A DNA stretch of 64,000 nt from Modicisalibacter muralis (lineage in GTDB: Bacteria > Pseudomonadota > Gammaproteobacteria > Pseudomonadales > Halomonadaceae): assembly GCF_900102945.1 (NCBI RefSeq), contig NZ_FNGI01000001.1:682001-746000 (forward strand), in the 5' to 3' direction. The notes beneath the pieces are model-generated. The model did no database searches. It was not told the origin of the DNA and saw nothing but the letters and a program-made list of their open reading frames with translations. Shown in pieces: positions 1 through 11,458 of the stretch. The position numbers and the translations under genes were made by a program. Position 1 is the stretch's first letter; each line of letters begins with the position of its first letter.

Positions 1-213
1 CTACAGCGTGCGGTAAGGGCGCTACCCGACGACGGCTACGTGCTGGAAACCGATAGCCCCGACATGCCGCTGGCAGGTTTTCAGGGCCGGCGTAACGAGC
101 CCGCCAGGGTCAGGCTGGTGTGCGAGCGAATCGCCGAGCTGCGCGGACAGAGCGTCGCGCGGGTGGCCGAGCACAGCACGGCCACTGCGCGGCGTCTGTT
201 TGGGTTGAGCTAG
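1..213 (+). CDS. TatD-family metal-dependent hydrolase, C-terminal part
   Basis: Open from the left edge; 70 residues remain before the TAG stop. The segment has the ETDSP motif (residues 16-20 here), whose Asp is a metal ligand in TatD/YcfH/YjjV nucleases, then a GxRNEPARV stretch typical of the C-terminal end of the barrel. Family members are metal-dependent 3'-5' exonucleases or deoxyribonucleases of the amidohydrolase fold, usually about 260 residues, so roughly three quarters of the gene lies outside the window. Its stop codon overlaps the stop of the convergent ygfZ in a shared CTAG. The exact paralogue cannot be fixed from this fragment. Confidence 0.8.
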   Translation, partial: LQRAVRALPDDGYVLETDSPDMPLAGFQGRRNEPARVRLVCERIAELRGQSVARVAEHSTATARRLFGLS

Positions 214-1265
214 GCGGTTTCACCGCCGCTGACCATGGTCTCCGGGTCGAGACGCTCGAGCGGGTAGGGTAGTTCGAGAAGCTCGAGGCGCTGCTCGCCG
301 ACATGCGGTGGCTCACTGATCTCGCGCGTCGTCATCACGGCGAGTATCTCGACCTGGCCATCGGCATCGTGGGCGGCGGCGAAAGTCTCGCCCCGGCTTT
401 TGCCTTCGGCATCGACGACCGGGCTGCCGATATCCGGTAGGGCGTTGCCGTCGAGCTGACCGCGAACCAGGCGCTTTTTCACCTGGCCACGGAAGTGCGC
501 GCGCGCGACGACTTCCTGGCCGGTATAGCAGCCCTTCTTGAAGCTGATGCCACCCAGCGCTTCCCAGTTGACCATCTGCGGCAGATAGCTGTCCTGGTGC
601 GCCGCGTTCAGCCAGGCAAGCCCTGCCTGAATGTCATGCAATTGCCAGATGGCGTTGCCGACCGGCGCGGCATGACGGGCCAGGGTATCCCACACATCGC
701 GAGCCTCGGCTTGTGGCAGGCAGAGCGCGAAGCGCGGGCATTGCCCCGGGTGACGCAGCACGACAGTGTCGCCACGTGCGATTTGCTGCCAGGTGGTCGG
801 TGGGGTCATGTCGAGGTGGGTTTCGATCAGCGTCGGCGCAGCGTGGCCGATCAGGCCGATAATCGCCAAATCATCGCGCGGGCTCAGCTCGGCCTTGTAG
901 AAGGCCGCGAACTTGGCCAAATGCACGCGCAGCGGCTCGAGCAGATCACGATCGAGCAGTAGCCAGTAGCGCTGCTCGGCGATACGCAGCAACTGGGCAT
1001 TGGCGAGCATGCGCCCCTTGGCATTGCAGAACGCGGTCGGCGCGGCGAAGCTGCCGTTGGCCAGGCTGAGCTGAGCGCTGGTCTGGCCTTGCAGGAAACG
1101 CTCGGCATCGGCGCCGGCGACCTCCAGCACGGCGAGGTGGGCCAGCGGCGACACCACGCTTTCACTTTGAGCCAGGCGTGCCTGCTCGGGCGTGTCGAAA
1201 TCCACTTGCCGGTCGTCGATGCGCTGGGCGCCGGCGTGTTGCAGGTGAGCATTCCAGTCGGTCAT
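210..1265 (-). CDS. ygfZ: tRNA-modifying protein YgfZ (folate-binding, GcvT-like)
   Basis: A 351-residue protein of the YgfZ/GcvT family, folate-dependent factors that support some iron-sulfur enzymes such as the tRNA methylthiotransferase MiaB. The signature KGCYTGQE motif, with its conserved cysteine, lies near residue 246. I chose the ATG at 1265 because TGGAG sits just upstream and the protein then opens in the usual way (MTDWNAHL); a longer in-frame opening to 1382 has no family-like sequence. The gene runs divergently from the small HMA-like gene at 1455 and converges on the TatD-type gene. Family assignment is firm; the molecular role in this organism is inferred from Escherichia coli. 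Confidence 0.9.
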   Translation of the reverse strand: MTDWNAHLQHAGAQRIDDRQVDFDTPEQARLAQSESVVSPLAHLAVLEVAGADAERFLQGQTSAQLSLANGSFAAPTAFCNAKGRMLANAQLLRIAEQRYWLLLDRDLLEPLRVHLAKFAAFYKAELSPRDDLAIIGLIGHAAPTLIETHLDMTPPTTWQQIARGDTVVLRHPGQCPRFALCLPQAEARDVWDTLARHAAPVGNAIWQLHDIQAGLAWLNAAHQDSYLPQMVNWEALGGISFKKGCYTGQEVVARAHFRGQVKKRLVRGQLDGNALPDIGSPVVDAEGKSRGETFAAAHDADGQVEILAVMTTREISEPPHVGEQRLELLELPYPLERLDPETMVSGGETA

Positions 1266-1454
1266 GTGAGCTCCATTGCGGCGCGAAACGGTTTCCATTA
1301 CAGCTTGAAAACGATTGATGCAGGGTATGGGGCCAGCTACCCCGTATTGCAAGGACGCAGCGCTGGACGTGCCCACCGGCACGACCGAGTTGCGGGCAGC
1401 GTGCTAAACTGCGATTTCCCATTTTAGCGATTTTGCCACTATGGAGTTGACGGC

Positions 1455-1646
1455 ATGGCGCATGTCTCGCTCACTTTCGAGGGCGTCGAGAACGCCGACC
1501 AGATCAACCGACTGACGACGGCGTTGATGATGGTCGAGGGCGTGGATAGTGTCGAGGTTCACCGTTATGGCGCCGAGGTGCAGGGGCACGCACGCCGTGA
1601 AGCCCTGATCGCAGCGGCGAAGAAACTGGGCATCGAGGCGCATTGA
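1455..1646 (+). CDS. Small HMA-like domain protein without metal-binding cysteines
   Basis: A 63-residue protein preceded by GGAG (1443-1446) eight bases before the ATG. Its pattern (VSLTFEGV at the start, VEGVDSVEVHRYGAEVQG in the middle, REALIAAAKKLGIEA at the end) follows the beta-alpha-beta-beta-alpha-beta layout of heavy-metal-associated domains such as CopZ and MerP. The metal loop that normally carries MTCxxC reads VENADQI instead, with no cysteine anywhere in the protein. It therefore looks like an HMA fold that no longer binds copper through a CxxC pair. It lies 26 bases upstream of the OsmC-like gene on the same strand, probably in one transcript. Function unknown. Confidence 0.7.
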   Translation: MAHVSLTFEGVENADQINRLTTALMMVEGVDSVEVHRYGAEVQGHARREALIAAAKKLGIEAH

Positions 1647-1672
1647 TAAACGCCACCACAGGGAGCGAGCCG

Positions 1673-2086
1673 ATGACTATCAAGGTACAGAGTGTCGATC
1701 GCGATGGCCTGCGTCAGCGTGTCGAAGTCGAAGGATTCGAGACCCTGTTTCTCGATGCCCCACAAATCGTCGGTGGCGAGGGCAGTGCGCCGGATCCGCA
1801 CGATCATCTCGATCTGGCGTTGGGTGCCTGCAAGGCGATTACCGCGCAGATGTATGCGCGTCGCAAGGGCTGGCCACTGACTGGCGTGAGTGTCACGGTC
1901 GCTCGTGATGACAGCCAGGAACGCCACGGCATCTACCGCCTCGATGTGAGTCTCGACTTCCAGGGCATCGACGATGCCGGACAGCGCGCCCGGCTCGCCG
2001 AGATTGCCGATCGTTGCCCGATTCACCGGCTGATCACGACGTCACAGGTGGAAATTACCACTGCCGCGACCTCGGTCGACGCTTGA
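1673..2086 (+). CDS. OsmC-family protein (YhfA-like)
   Basis: A 137-residue OsmC/Ohr superfamily protein. The first conserved cysteine lies in [13 protein letters not shown] and the second in [11 protein letters not shown]; in OsmC and Ohr this pair reduces organic hydroperoxides. The [13 protein letters not shown] wording is closest to the E. coli YhfA branch, whose substrate is unknown. The start at 1673 is supported by GGGAGCGAG immediately upstream. An in-frame extension to 1643 overlaps the preceding gene and lacks a ribosome site. It sits between the HMA-like gene and uvrB on one strand. A thiol peroxidase role is inference from the family. Confidence 0.85.
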   Translation: MTIKVQSVDRDGLRQRVEVEGFETLFLDAPQIVGGEGSAPDPHDHLDLALGACKAITAQMYARRKGWPLTGVSVTVARDDSQERHGIYRLDVSLDFQGIDDAGQRARLAEIADRCPIHRLITTSQVEITTAATSVDA

Positions 2087-2117
2087 ACTTTTCCTTTTTC
2101 GGGGTCATCTCAGGCGC

Positions 2118-4148
<2,031 letters not shown>

Positions 4149-4269
4149 GCGCGAGCAAATTCGCGTTACTGCCCGATCCGGTAAGCCATGTTTTTGAAAA
4201 TGCCGCTTTTGAAATCCATGCTCCTGAGCGATCCACGGTCTTTCGAGAGGATCCTCTGCTTGCGCATTT

Positions 4270-4294
4270 AAAAAGCGTTTATTGGCCGCTTTTT
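4270..4294 (+). terminator. Terminator-like hairpin after uvrB
   Basis: AAAAAGCG (4270-4277) and CGCTTTTT (4287-4294) are perfect 8-base complements around a 9-base loop, giving an A-tract, a short GC core and a T-tract. It lies about 120 bases past the uvrB stop and could work in either direction. The GC core is only three pairs, so strength is uncertain. Confidence 0.4.
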
Positions 4295-4423
4295 ATGCTT
4301 GCTGCTTAGTTAATGACTGGGTTTTTTTAAATTTTCTGGTTTTGTTGCTGTTCTTGGCTTTCTGTTTGGAATATTCCACCATAAAAAGCCATTGAGGCGG
4401 CGTGAATGCGACGTTAGCCGCGC

Positions 4424-4453
4424 TTTACAGGCAGCCTCGAGAGCGCCAATAAT
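4424..4453 (+). promoter_or_regulatory. Candidate sigma-70 promoter of the liv operon
   Basis: TTTACA (4424-4429) and AATAAT (4448-4453) each match five of six consensus bases and are 18 bases apart. Transcription would start near 4460, giving an untranslated leader of about 58 bases before the ATG at 4518. Assigned by eye only. Confidence 0.4.
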
Positions 4454-4517
4454 AATCTCGAACAGCCGCTTGAAATGCGGTGTTTTTTCTTAAAGATAAC
4501 AAAGAGATGGAACCACC

Positions 4518-5675
4518 ATGAAAAAAGTGATGCGCAAGTCGCTGTTGGCTCTGGGGGTTAGTGCGGCAGGGTTGGTCAGCATGTCTGCTCAGGCGGATAT
4601 CCCGATTGCCATAGCAGGGCCTGTTACTGGTCCCGTTGCCCAGTACGGTGATATGCAGACCATCGGTGCCAAGATGGCCATCGAGCAGATCAACAAGGCC
4701 GGCGGCGTTAATGGCGAAATGCTCAAGGGTGTTATCTACGATGACGTTTGCGAACCCAAGCAAGCCGTCGCCGTCGCCAACCAGATCGTCAACGATGGCA
4801 TACAGTTCGTGATTGGCCATCTATGCTCCAGTTCCACTCAGCCGGCCTCGGACATCTATTACGAGGAAGGCATTCTGATGATCTCCCCGGCATCCACTAA
4901 CCCGGCGATTACCGAGGCCGGTTACGACACGATCTTCCGCACCATCGGTCGTGACGATGCCCAAGGCCCGGTGGCAGGTACGTTTATCGCCGAGCAGATC
5001 AAGCCCGAGCGCATGGCGATCATCCATGACAAGCAGCAATATGGCCAGGGCGTCGCCACGGCAGTGAAGGAAACCGTCGAGGAAGCCGGCATCAATGTGG
5101 TGGTGTTCGAAGGCATCACCGCAGGCCAGCAGAATTACTCCTCGCTGATCTCCAAGCTCAAACTCAACAATGTCGATTTCGTTTATTACGGCGGCTATCA
5201 CCCCGAGCTAGGGCTGATCCTGCGCCAGTCCGCCGAGTTGGGTCTGGATGCCCAGTTCATGGGGCCTGAAGGTGTCGGCAATCCGGATATTTCCAAGATT
5301 GCCGGTGAGGCCTCCGAAGGACTATTGGTCACGCTACCCAAAGCCTTTGAAACCGATCCCGCGAACGCCGATCTGGTCGCGGCCTTCGAAGCCAAGGATC
5401 AAGATCCCTCCGGCCCCTTCGTCATGCCGGCTTATACCGCCGTGCAAGTCATAGCTGAAGGCATGGAGGCTACCGACTCGACAGACCCGTTCGAGGTGGC
5501 CGAGTATCTGCACGAAAACACCTTCGACACGCCGATCGGTAAAGTCGATTTCGACGAGAAAGGCGACCTGGAGGAATTCGAGTTCGTCGTCTACCGCTGG
5601 CACGCCGATGGCACCAAGACTCCGGTCAATACCGACAAGGCACAGACCGGTTCCGAAGAGACCGCGACCGAATAA
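4518..5675 (+). CDS. Branched-chain amino acid ABC transporter, periplasmic binding protein
   Basis: A 385-residue LivJ/LivK-type binding protein. A classical signal peptide (residues 1-26, ending SMSAQA) is followed directly by the mature start DIPIAIAGPVTGPVAQYGD, typical of Leu/Ile/Val-binding proteins. The mature protein has one probable disulfide region (C78 and C101 by eye) and ends in an acidic tail rich in Glu and Thr. It heads a five-gene operon with two permeases and two ATPases, so it delivers substrate to LivHMGF. A hairpin at 5734-5762 between it and livH probably lets the binding protein be made in excess. Ligand preference among Leu, Ile, Val or related amino acids cannot be read from sequence. 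Confidence 0.92.
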   Translation: MKKVMRKSLLALGVSAAGLVSMSAQADIPIAIAGPVTGPVAQYGDMQTIGAKMAIEQINKAGGVNGEMLKGVIYDDVCEPKQAVAVANQIVNDGIQFVIGHLCSSSTQPASDIYYEEGILMISPASTNPAITEAGYDTIFRTIGRDDAQGPVAGTFIAEQIKPERMAIIHDKQQYGQGVATAVKETVEEAGINVVVFEGITAGQQNYSSLISKLKLNNVDFVYYGGYHPELGLILRQSAELGLDAQFMGPEGVGNPDISKIAGEASEGLLVTLPKAFETDPANADLVAAFEAKDQDPSGPFVMPAYTAVQVIAEGMEATDSTDPFEVAEYLHENTFDTPIGKVDFDEKGDLEEFEFVVYRWHADGTKTPVNTDKAQTGSEETATE

Positions 5676-5733
5676 GCCAGTGCCTCGTTCGGTTCGACAA
5701 CGTCCCACCGTCGCTTGAGGCGACATCGACCTT

Positions 5734-5762
5734 CGCCCGGCCGGTCAAAAGCCGACCGGGCG
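5734..5762 (+). promoter_or_regulatory. Intercistronic hairpin between the binding protein and livH
   Basis: CGCCCGG-c-CGG (5734-5744) pairs with CCG-a-CCGGGCG (5752-5762), with one mismatch and a 7-base loop, followed by TCTTT. Its place after the first gene of an ABC operon suggests partial termination or 3'-end protection of the binding-protein message. Confidence 0.5.
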
Positions 5763-5783
5763 TCTTTGCGCAGGTAACTCCCA

Positions 5784-6704
5784 ATGGAAGCTCCACTCTA
5801 CTTCCTGCAACAGGTGATCAACGGCCTTACCATAGGCAGCACCTACGCGCTGATCGCCATTGGCTACACAATGGTCTATGGCATCATCGGTATGATCAAT
5901 TTCGCCCATGGCGAAATCTATATGATCGCGACCTACGTCGCTTTCATCGTGATTGCCGGGCTATCGATGATGGGTATCGATAGCACGATATTTCTGATGG
6001 TAGCCGCGCTGATCGTGGCGATCATCGTCGCCAGCGCCCACGCCTTTGCCGTGGAGCGCGTCGCCTACCGGCCGGTACGTGGCTCAAAACGTCTGATCGC
6101 GCTGATTTCGGCGATCGGCATGTCGATCTTTCTGCAAAACTACATGCTGTTGGCGCAGGGCTCGCGCGACAAGGCGATCGGCAACATATTGCCGGGTGGC
6201 TGGCATTTCAGCGGCGGGGATTTCACCGTCGTGCTGTCCTACATGCAGGTGATCATCTTCGCCGTCACGCTAATCAGCATGCTGTTGCTGGCAGCGTTCA
6301 TCTCGCGCTCGAAGCTGGGGCGTGCCTGTCGTGCCTGTTCTCAGGATCGTGGCATGGCCAACCTGCTCGGTATCAATACCGATCTGGTGATCTCGATGAC
6401 CTTCGTCATCGGTGCCGCGCTAGCTGCCGTCGCCGGGTTGTTGCTGGGCATGTACTACGGCGTGGTCAATCCCTATATCGGTTTCCTGGCTGGACTCAAG
6501 GCCTTCACCGCCGCCGTGCTGGGCGGAATCGGGAGCATTCCGGGGGCGGTGCTCGGTGGCCTGTTGCTGGGCGTGGCCGAGGCGCTGACCGGGGGCTATC
6601 TGTCAACGGAGTACAACGACGTAGTCTCCTTCGGCCTGTTGATTCTGATTTTGCTGTTTCGCCCCTGGGGCATTCTCGGCAAGCCGGAAGTGGAGAAGAT
6701 CTGA
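5784..6704 (+). CDS. livH: Branched-chain amino acid ABC transporter permease LivH
   Basis: A 306-residue polytopic inner-membrane protein of the LivH family. The N-terminal [21 protein letters not shown] and [18 protein letters not shown] segments are hallmark LivH sequences, followed by a string of hydrophobic helices. The cytoplasmic loop around [22 protein letters not shown] is the ATPase contact region. It pairs with LivM to form the channel. Its TGA stop shares one base with the livM ATG (6704), so the two are translationally coupled. An AGGTAA ribosome site lies just before the ATG. Confidence 0.94.
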   Translation: MEAPLYFLQQVINGLTIGSTYALIAIGYTMVYGIIGMINFAHGEIYMIATYVAFIVIAGLSMMGIDSTIFLMVAALIVAIIVASAHAFAVERVAYRPVRGSKRLIALISAIGMSIFLQNYMLLAQGSRDKAIGNILPGGWHFSGGDFTVVLSYMQVIIFAVTLISMLLLAAFISRSKLGRACRACSQDRGMANLLGINTDLVISMTFVIGAALAAVAGLLLGMYYGVVNPYIGFLAGLKAFTAAVLGGIGSIPGAVLGGLLLGVAEALTGGYLSTEYNDVVSFGLLILILLFRPWGILGKPEVEKI

Positions 6705-7957
6705 TGTCAGGAAAATTAATGCCCGCATTCTTCGCCGCCGGCCTGACGTTGCTACTGGGTGCTTCGATACTTGGTGTGCAATTGGAGTCTCGTGGCGTCG
6801 ATACCATCGTTATCGTTCACGACGCAATGACCTGGTTGTGGCTGGCTGTCGCCGCCGTGGTCGTTTTCGTCTATCAGTTGCTCAAGGACCGTATCAGGCT
6901 GGTACGCGAGCATGCCCAGCGTGCATCGCATTTCGAGCTACCGGCGTTCCTCAAGAACCATGCCCAACGGCGTCTGATGATCGCGCTGGCGATCGGCGCG
7001 CTGTTGTTGTTCCCGTTCCTGGCCGAGCGCAGTGCCGTGGATATCGCCACGTTGACGCTGATCTACGTAATGCTGGGTTTGGGGCTGAACGTGGTGGTGG
7101 GGCTGGCCGGCCTGCTTGACCTGGGCTATGTCGGCTTTTATGCCATCGGCGCCTATACCTATGCGTTGCTCAACAGCTATTTCGGCTTCACGTTCTGGGA
7201 AGCCTTACCGCTCGCCGGCGCCACGACCGCGCTATTCGGTTATCTGCTCGGGTTTCCGGTGTTGCGCCTGCGTGGCGATTATCTGGCCATCGTGACCCTG
7301 GGTTTCGGTGAGATCATCCGCATCCTGCTCAACAATCTGACCGAGATCACCGGTGGCCCCAATGGCATCTCGCAGATTCCCGAGCCGTCGTTGTTCAACC
7401 TGCAGCTCTCGCGTCGTATCGACGAGGGTTACCTATCGTTTCATGAGTTCTTCGGGATTGCCTACGACCCCAGTCACAAGGTGATCTACCTGTACATCCT
7501 GGCGTTGTTGTTCGCTTTGGCGGTGGCCACCGTGATCTATCGTCTGATGCGCATGCCCATCGGACGAGCCTGGGAGGCGCTGCGCGAGGACGATATCGCC
7601 TGTCGTTCGCTGGGTATGAATCCTACCGGCATCAAGCTTTCCGCGTTTACCATTGGCGCCAGCTTCGCTGGCTTCGCTGGGTCGGTGTTCGCCGCCAGGC
7701 AGGGTTTCATCAGCCCGTTGTCGTTTACCTTCATCGAGTCGGCGATCGTTCTGGCGATCGTGGTATTGGGTGGCATGGGTTCGCAATTGGGCGTGATTCT
7801 GGCGGCGATCGCCATGACGTTGCTGCCGGAAATCGCCCGTGAGTTCAACGAGTACCGCATGTTGCTGTTCGGGGCGATCATGGTGCTGATGATGGTCTGG
7901 CGCCCGCAGGGGCTGTTGCCGCTCAAGCGACCGCAGATGGAGCTGAAACGTGACTGA
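6704..7957 (+). CDS. livM: Branched-chain amino acid ABC transporter permease LivM
   Basis: A 417-residue permease, the longer partner of LivH. It has about 100 residues of N-terminal extension with two extra hydrophobic segments, as in E. coli LivM, before the conserved core [21 protein letters not shown] second core block is [20 protein letters not shown], and the [16 protein letters not shown] loop is the ATPase coupling region. The stop lies eight bases inside livG, so it is coupled on both sides. Conserved blocks and operon position make the assignment firm. Confidence 0.94.
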   Translation: MSGKLMPAFFAAGLTLLLGASILGVQLESRGVDTIVIVHDAMTWLWLAVAAVVVFVYQLLKDRIRLVREHAQRASHFELPAFLKNHAQRRLMIALAIGALLLFPFLAERSAVDIATLTLIYVMLGLGLNVVVGLAGLLDLGYVGFYAIGAYTYALLNSYFGFTFWEALPLAGATTALFGYLLGFPVLRLRGDYLAIVTLGFGEIIRILLNNLTEITGGPNGISQIPEPSLFNLQLSRRIDEGYLSFHEFFGIAYDPSHKVIYLYILALLFALAVATVIYRLMRMPIGRAWEALREDDIACRSLGMNPTGIKLSAFTIGASFAGFAGSVFAARQGFISPLSFTFIESAIVLAIVVLGGMGSQLGVILAAIAMTLLPEIAREFNEYRMLLFGAIMVLMMVWRPQGLLPLKRPQMELKRD

Positions 7958-8720
7958 TTCCGCACTGCTTTCCGTTCGTGACCTGAGTATGCGCTTCGGC
8001 GGCCTGTTAGCGGTCGATGGCGTGAGCATAGAGGTCCAGCCACGCGAGGTGGTTTCGATCATCGGCCCCAACGGTGCCGGCAAGACCACGGTGTTCAATT
8101 GCATCAGCGGCTTTTATCGCCCGACCAGCGGCGAGGTAATGTTCGAAGGTAAGGCGATGCATCGCCTTACCGGCTTCAAGATCGCCCGCGCCGGCATGGT
8201 ACGCACGTTCCAGAACGTCCGCCTGTTCAAGGACATGACGGTCATCGAGAACCTGCTGGTCGCCCAGCACATGCAGGCCGAACGCAATCTGCTCAAAGGA
8301 TTGTTTTCGACGCCCGGTTACCGCCGCCGCGAGCGCGAGATGATGGATCGGGCCGTGCACTGGCTAGAGCGTGTCAACCTGATCGATTTCGCCAACCGTG
8401 AGGCAGGCAATCTGGCCTACGGGCAGCAGCGCCGGCTGGAAATAGCGCGCTGCATGGTGACCCAGCCCAAGCTGTTGATGCTCGATGAGCCGGCGGCGGG
8501 GCTCAATCCCAACGAGACGCGCGATCTCGATCGTCTGATCGTGCAACTCAAGGAGGAAGAGGGCATCACCGTGGTACTCATCGAACATGACATGAGCCTG
8601 GTCATGGGTATTTCCGATCGCATCTATGTGGTCAATCAGGGCAGGCCGCTGGCCGATGGTACGCCGGAGCAGGTGCGGCGTAATCCCGAGGTGATCAAGG
8701 CCTATCTGGGTGAGGAGTAA
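7950..8720 (+). CDS. livG: Branched-chain amino acid ABC transporter ATP-binding protein LivG
   Basis: A 256-residue ABC ATPase. The Walker A motif is GPNGAGKTT (about residues 37-45), the signature is at [13 protein letters not shown], Walker B at [13 protein letters not shown], and the switch histidine in VVLIEHDM. The replaced signature (YGQQ rather than SGGQ) is usual in LivG. It starts at GTG 7950, overlapping livM by eight bases, and is followed after two bases by livF. It powers the LivHM channel as a heterodimer with LivF. Confidence 0.94.
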   Translation: MTDSALLSVRDLSMRFGGLLAVDGVSIEVQPREVVSIIGPNGAGKTTVFNCISGFYRPTSGEVMFEGKAMHRLTGFKIARAGMVRTFQNVRLFKDMTVIENLLVAQHMQAERNLLKGLFSTPGYRRREREMMDRAVHWLERVNLIDFANREAGNLAYGQQRRLEIARCMVTQPKLLMLDEPAAGLNPNETRDLDRLIVQLKEEEGITVVLIEHDMSLVMGISDRIYVVNQGRPLADGTPEQVRRNPEVIKAYLGEE

Positions 8721-8722
8721 AC

Positions 8723-9439
8723 GTGACCACTGCGATGCTGAAAGTCGATAACCTGGTGACTCATTATGGGGCGATCCAGGCACTCAACGACGTGTCTCTC
8801 GAGGTCAGCCAAGGCGAGATCGTCACTCTGGTCGGTTCCAACGGCGCCGGCAAGACCACGCTATTGATGTCGATCTGCGGCGATCCATTGCCGACCTCGG
8901 GAACTGTGCGTTTCGATGGCAAGGAAGTTCAGGGTTTGCCTACCTCGCAGATCATGCGTTCCGGGCTGTCGGTCGTTCCCGAAGGGCGGCGTATCTTCAC
9001 GGGGATGACGGTCGAGGAAAACCTGTCGATGGGTGGTTATTACCGCTCCAAGGTCGAGATCGCGGAGAGTACCGAGCATGTACTGACGCTCTTTCCGCGG
9101 CTCAAGGAGCGTTTCAACCAACGTGGCGGCACCATGTCCGGCGGCGAACAGCAGATGCTGGCCATCGCTCGGGCCCTGATGAGTCGGCCGCGCCTGTTGC
9201 TGCTCGACGAGCCATCGTTGGGGCTGGCGCCGATCATCATCGCGCAGATCTTCGAAATCATTCAGAAGCTGCGTGAAGAGCAGGGCACGACGATCTTCCT
9301 GGTCGAGCAGAATGCGCACAAGGCCCTGTCGATTGCCGACCGTGGCTATGTGCTCGAGCATGGGCGGGTGGTGCTGTCCGATACGGGCCAGGCGTTGCTG
9401 GCCAACGACGAGGTGCGCCGCGCTTATCTAGGCGGTTGA
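8723..9439 (+). CDS. livF: Branched-chain amino acid ABC transporter ATP-binding protein LivF
   Basis: A 238-residue ABC ATPase with Walker A GSNGAGKTT, signature MSGGEQQMLAIARAL, Walker B LLLLDEPSLGLAP and switch region FLVEQNA. The GTG at 8723 is preferred because TGAGGAG ends five bases before it; an ATG at 8735 is an alternative that would drop four residues. Last gene of the liv operon, followed by a strong terminator hairpin at 9462-9490. Confidence 0.94.
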   Translation: MTTAMLKVDNLVTHYGAIQALNDVSLEVSQGEIVTLVGSNGAGKTTLLMSICGDPLPTSGTVRFDGKEVQGLPTSQIMRSGLSVVPEGRRIFTGMTVEENLSMGGYYRSKVEIAESTEHVLTLFPRLKERFNQRGGTMSGGEQQMLAIARALMSRPRLLLLDEPSLGLAPIIIAQIFEIIQKLREEQGTTIFLVEQNAHKALSIADRGYVLEHGRVVLSDTGQALLANDEVRRAYLGG

Positions 9440-9461
9440 CCGGCGTTATCGAGACCAGGGA

Positions 9462-9490
9462 CGGTGCGGCCACGTTGGGTGGCCGCACCG
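9462..9490 (+). terminator. Rho-independent terminator of the liv operon
   Basis: A perfect 12-base stem (9462-9473 with 9479-9490) and a 5-base loop, followed by TTT on the plus strand. It lies between the convergent ends of livF and the ThDP enzyme gene, whose stop codon begins three bases beyond it, so it may serve both transcripts. Confidence 0.85.
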
Positions 9491-9492
9491 TT

Positions 9493-11280
9493 TCATCGAT
9501 TGCGTTTGAACAGTGAGCGCTTGACCTGTTTGGTCGATTGCTTGACGTTGTGCCACCCCGAAGAATCGCCCTTGATGACCGAAGCCATGTAATGCTTGGC
9601 CTGCTCGAACTCGATATGCGGCGGCAGCGGGGCGACATCGCCATCGGTATAGGCATTGATGATCACCGGGCGATCGGCGGCGAAAGCCTCGTCCCAAACG
9701 TGCTCGATATCTTCTGCGCGCTCCAGGCATAAGCCCTTGAAGCCGAGCAGCTCGGCGTACTGATCGTAACGGAAATCGGGGATATCCTGAGACGTATCGA
9801 ACTTGGGATCGCCTTCCATCACGCGCTGCTCCCAGGTCACCTGACTGAGGTCGCGATTGTTCAACACCAGGATGATACAGCGCGGGTCCTGCCATTCCTT
9901 CCAGTACTTGGCCAGCGTCAGCAGGGCCATGTTACCCAGCATCTGCATTGCGCCATCGCCGATCATCGCCACCGCTGGGCGCTGGGGATGGCAGAATTTC
10001 GCCGCCAGCAGATAGGGAAGGCCGTTGCCCATCGAGGCCAGCCCGCCCGATACCGAACCGAACATGCCGCGACGAATCTTGAGATGGCGCGCGTACCAGT
10101 TGGTGGCCGTGCCCACGTCGCAGCACAGCATCACGTCGTCGGGCAGGCGCGGCGACAGGCTCTGGAAAACGCGCTGTGGGTTGATCGGCATGGCATCGGT
10201 GGCGGCGCGTGCCTCGGTTACCTGCCACCAATCATCGGTCCATTTCTGAATCTTGTTACGCCAGCGGCGGTTTTGCTTGTACTCGAGGCGTTCGGCGAGA
10301 GCGGCCAGGGTGGGCTTGGCATCACCATGCAGGTTGAGCTCGGTCGGATAGCGCAGGCCCAGCGCCTCGGGCGCGATATCGATCTGAATCGCGCGGGCCT
10401 GATCGGATTTCGGCAAGAATTCCGCATAAGGAAAGCGCGTGCCGACCATCAGCAGGGTATCGCACTCCTTCATCATCTTGTCGCTGGCTTCGGTGCCCAG
10501 CAAGCCGATGGTGCCGGTCACCCCTGGCGCGTCATCGGCGATCATCGCCTTGGCCAGCAGTGCCTTGGCGATACCCGCGCCGAGCAACTCGGCGACCTGG
10601 TGCAACTCGTCGATGGCGTGCTTGACGCCAGCCCCGGCGAGAATCGCCACGCGCTGGCCCTGATTGAGAATCGCCGCAGCAGTATCGAGATCCACTGTTT
10701 CAGGCAGGCGGTGCGGAAATCGATAACCGACGCCGGAGAATACCGCACCGTGCGCGGCGGGTGGATCGGCCATGGGCAGATCCTGCACGTCGTTGGGTAG
10801 AATCACGCAGGTTACGGTGCGCCGGGCGATGGCGATGCGCATGGCTTGGTCGATTACATGGCGGGTCTGGGCCGGCTCGGTGACCATCTGTACATAGGCG
10901 CTGGCGACATCCTTGAACAGCGAGATCAGGTCGAGTTCTTGCTGGTAATCGGTGCCCAAGCTCATGCGTGCCTGCTGCCCGATGATGGCGACCGCGGGCA
11001 TATGATCCTTACGGGCATCGTACAGGCCGTTGAGCAGGTGCACGGCACCGGGACCCGAGGTGGCCACGCAGACTCCCACTTCGTCGCTGAATTTGGCGTG
11101 CCCGCAGGCCATGAAAGCCGCGACTTCTTCGTGGCGTGGCTGGATGAGACGTGGCAAGCCATCGGCGCGGCGCAGTGCGGCCATGAAGCCATTGATGCCG
11201 TCACCGGAATAGCCATAAAGCCGCTCGACTCCCCATTGCCCGAGTCGCGAAACGATGAAGTCGCTGACAGTCTGGTGCAT
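9493..11280 (-). CDS. Thiamine diphosphate enzyme, pyruvate oxidase (PoxB)-like
   Basis: A 595-residue protein of the acetolactate synthase/pyruvate oxidase superfamily. The N-terminal domain has the activating Glu in PRHEEVAAFMA. The central FAD/DHS-like domain holds the GAGVKHA block. The C-terminal domain carries the ThDP motif starting MIGDGAMQMLG and ending VLNN. The tail PPHIEFEQAKHYMAS resembles the linker before the membrane-binding C-terminus of E. coli PoxB, which decarboxylates pyruvate to acetate and passes electrons to ubiquinone. The start at 11280 has an excellent AGGGAGAGG site; a longer frame to 11325 lacks one. It runs divergently from the fumarase gene. Substrate is inferred; other 2-oxo acids are possible. 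Confidence 0.75.
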   Translation of the reverse strand: MHQTVSDFIVSRLGQWGVERLYGYSGDGINGFMAALRRADGLPRLIQPRHEEVAAFMACGHAKFSDEVGVCVATSGPGAVHLLNGLYDARKDHMPAVAIIGQQARMSLGTDYQQELDLISLFKDVASAYVQMVTEPAQTRHVIDQAMRIAIARRTVTCVILPNDVQDLPMADPPAAHGAVFSGVGYRFPHRLPETVDLDTAAAILNQGQRVAILAGAGVKHAIDELHQVAELLGAGIAKALLAKAMIADDAPGVTGTIGLLGTEASDKMMKECDTLLMVGTRFPYAEFLPKSDQARAIQIDIAPEALGLRYPTELNLHGDAKPTLAALAERLEYKQNRRWRNKIQKWTDDWWQVTEARAATDAMPINPQRVFQSLSPRLPDDVMLCCDVGTATNWYARHLKIRRGMFGSVSGGLASMGNGLPYLLAAKFCHPQRPAVAMIGDGAMQMLGNMALLTLAKYWKEWQDPRCIILVLNNRDLSQVTWEQRVMEGDPKFDTSQDIPDFRYDQYAELLGFKGLCLERAEDIEHVWDEAFAADRPVIINAYTDGDVAPLPPHIEFEQAKHYMASVIKGDSSGWHNVKQSTKQVKRSLFKRNR

Positions 11281-11458
11281 GATCCTCTCCCTTTGGTTCG
11301 CGGTTCCTGCATTCCGGTCGCGCATCCTTGAATGTCTTGGTGATTCAGTTTGGGTAGGGTTTTATCCATCTGTAAAGCGCAGGGCGGATTTATACCGTTA
11401 TCTTTTCTCCTGGCTCTCAGCGAATAACGCCGGCCTGCCGAGGCATTGTGCGATGGGG

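Larger units (their letters stand above)
4149..4517. other. AT-rich intergenic region between uvrB and the liv operon
   Basis: This is the only gene-free stretch above 300 bases and is clearly richer in A and T than its surroundings. It holds a terminator-like hairpin at 4270-4294 and a candidate promoter at 4424-4453. I see no open reading frame with a ribosome site, no tRNA, and no convincing sigma-54 site. Confidence 0.6.

Noticed and set aside
4340-4375. Possible sigma-54 promoter (TTGGC...TTTGGA) before the liv operon
   Set aside because: The invariant GC at -12 is missing.
9493-11280. Acetolactate synthase (ilvB/ilvI) for the ThDP enzyme
   Set aside because: No small subunit gene is adjacent, and the C-terminal PPHIEFEQAKHY segment resembles PoxB; the assignment is kept open.
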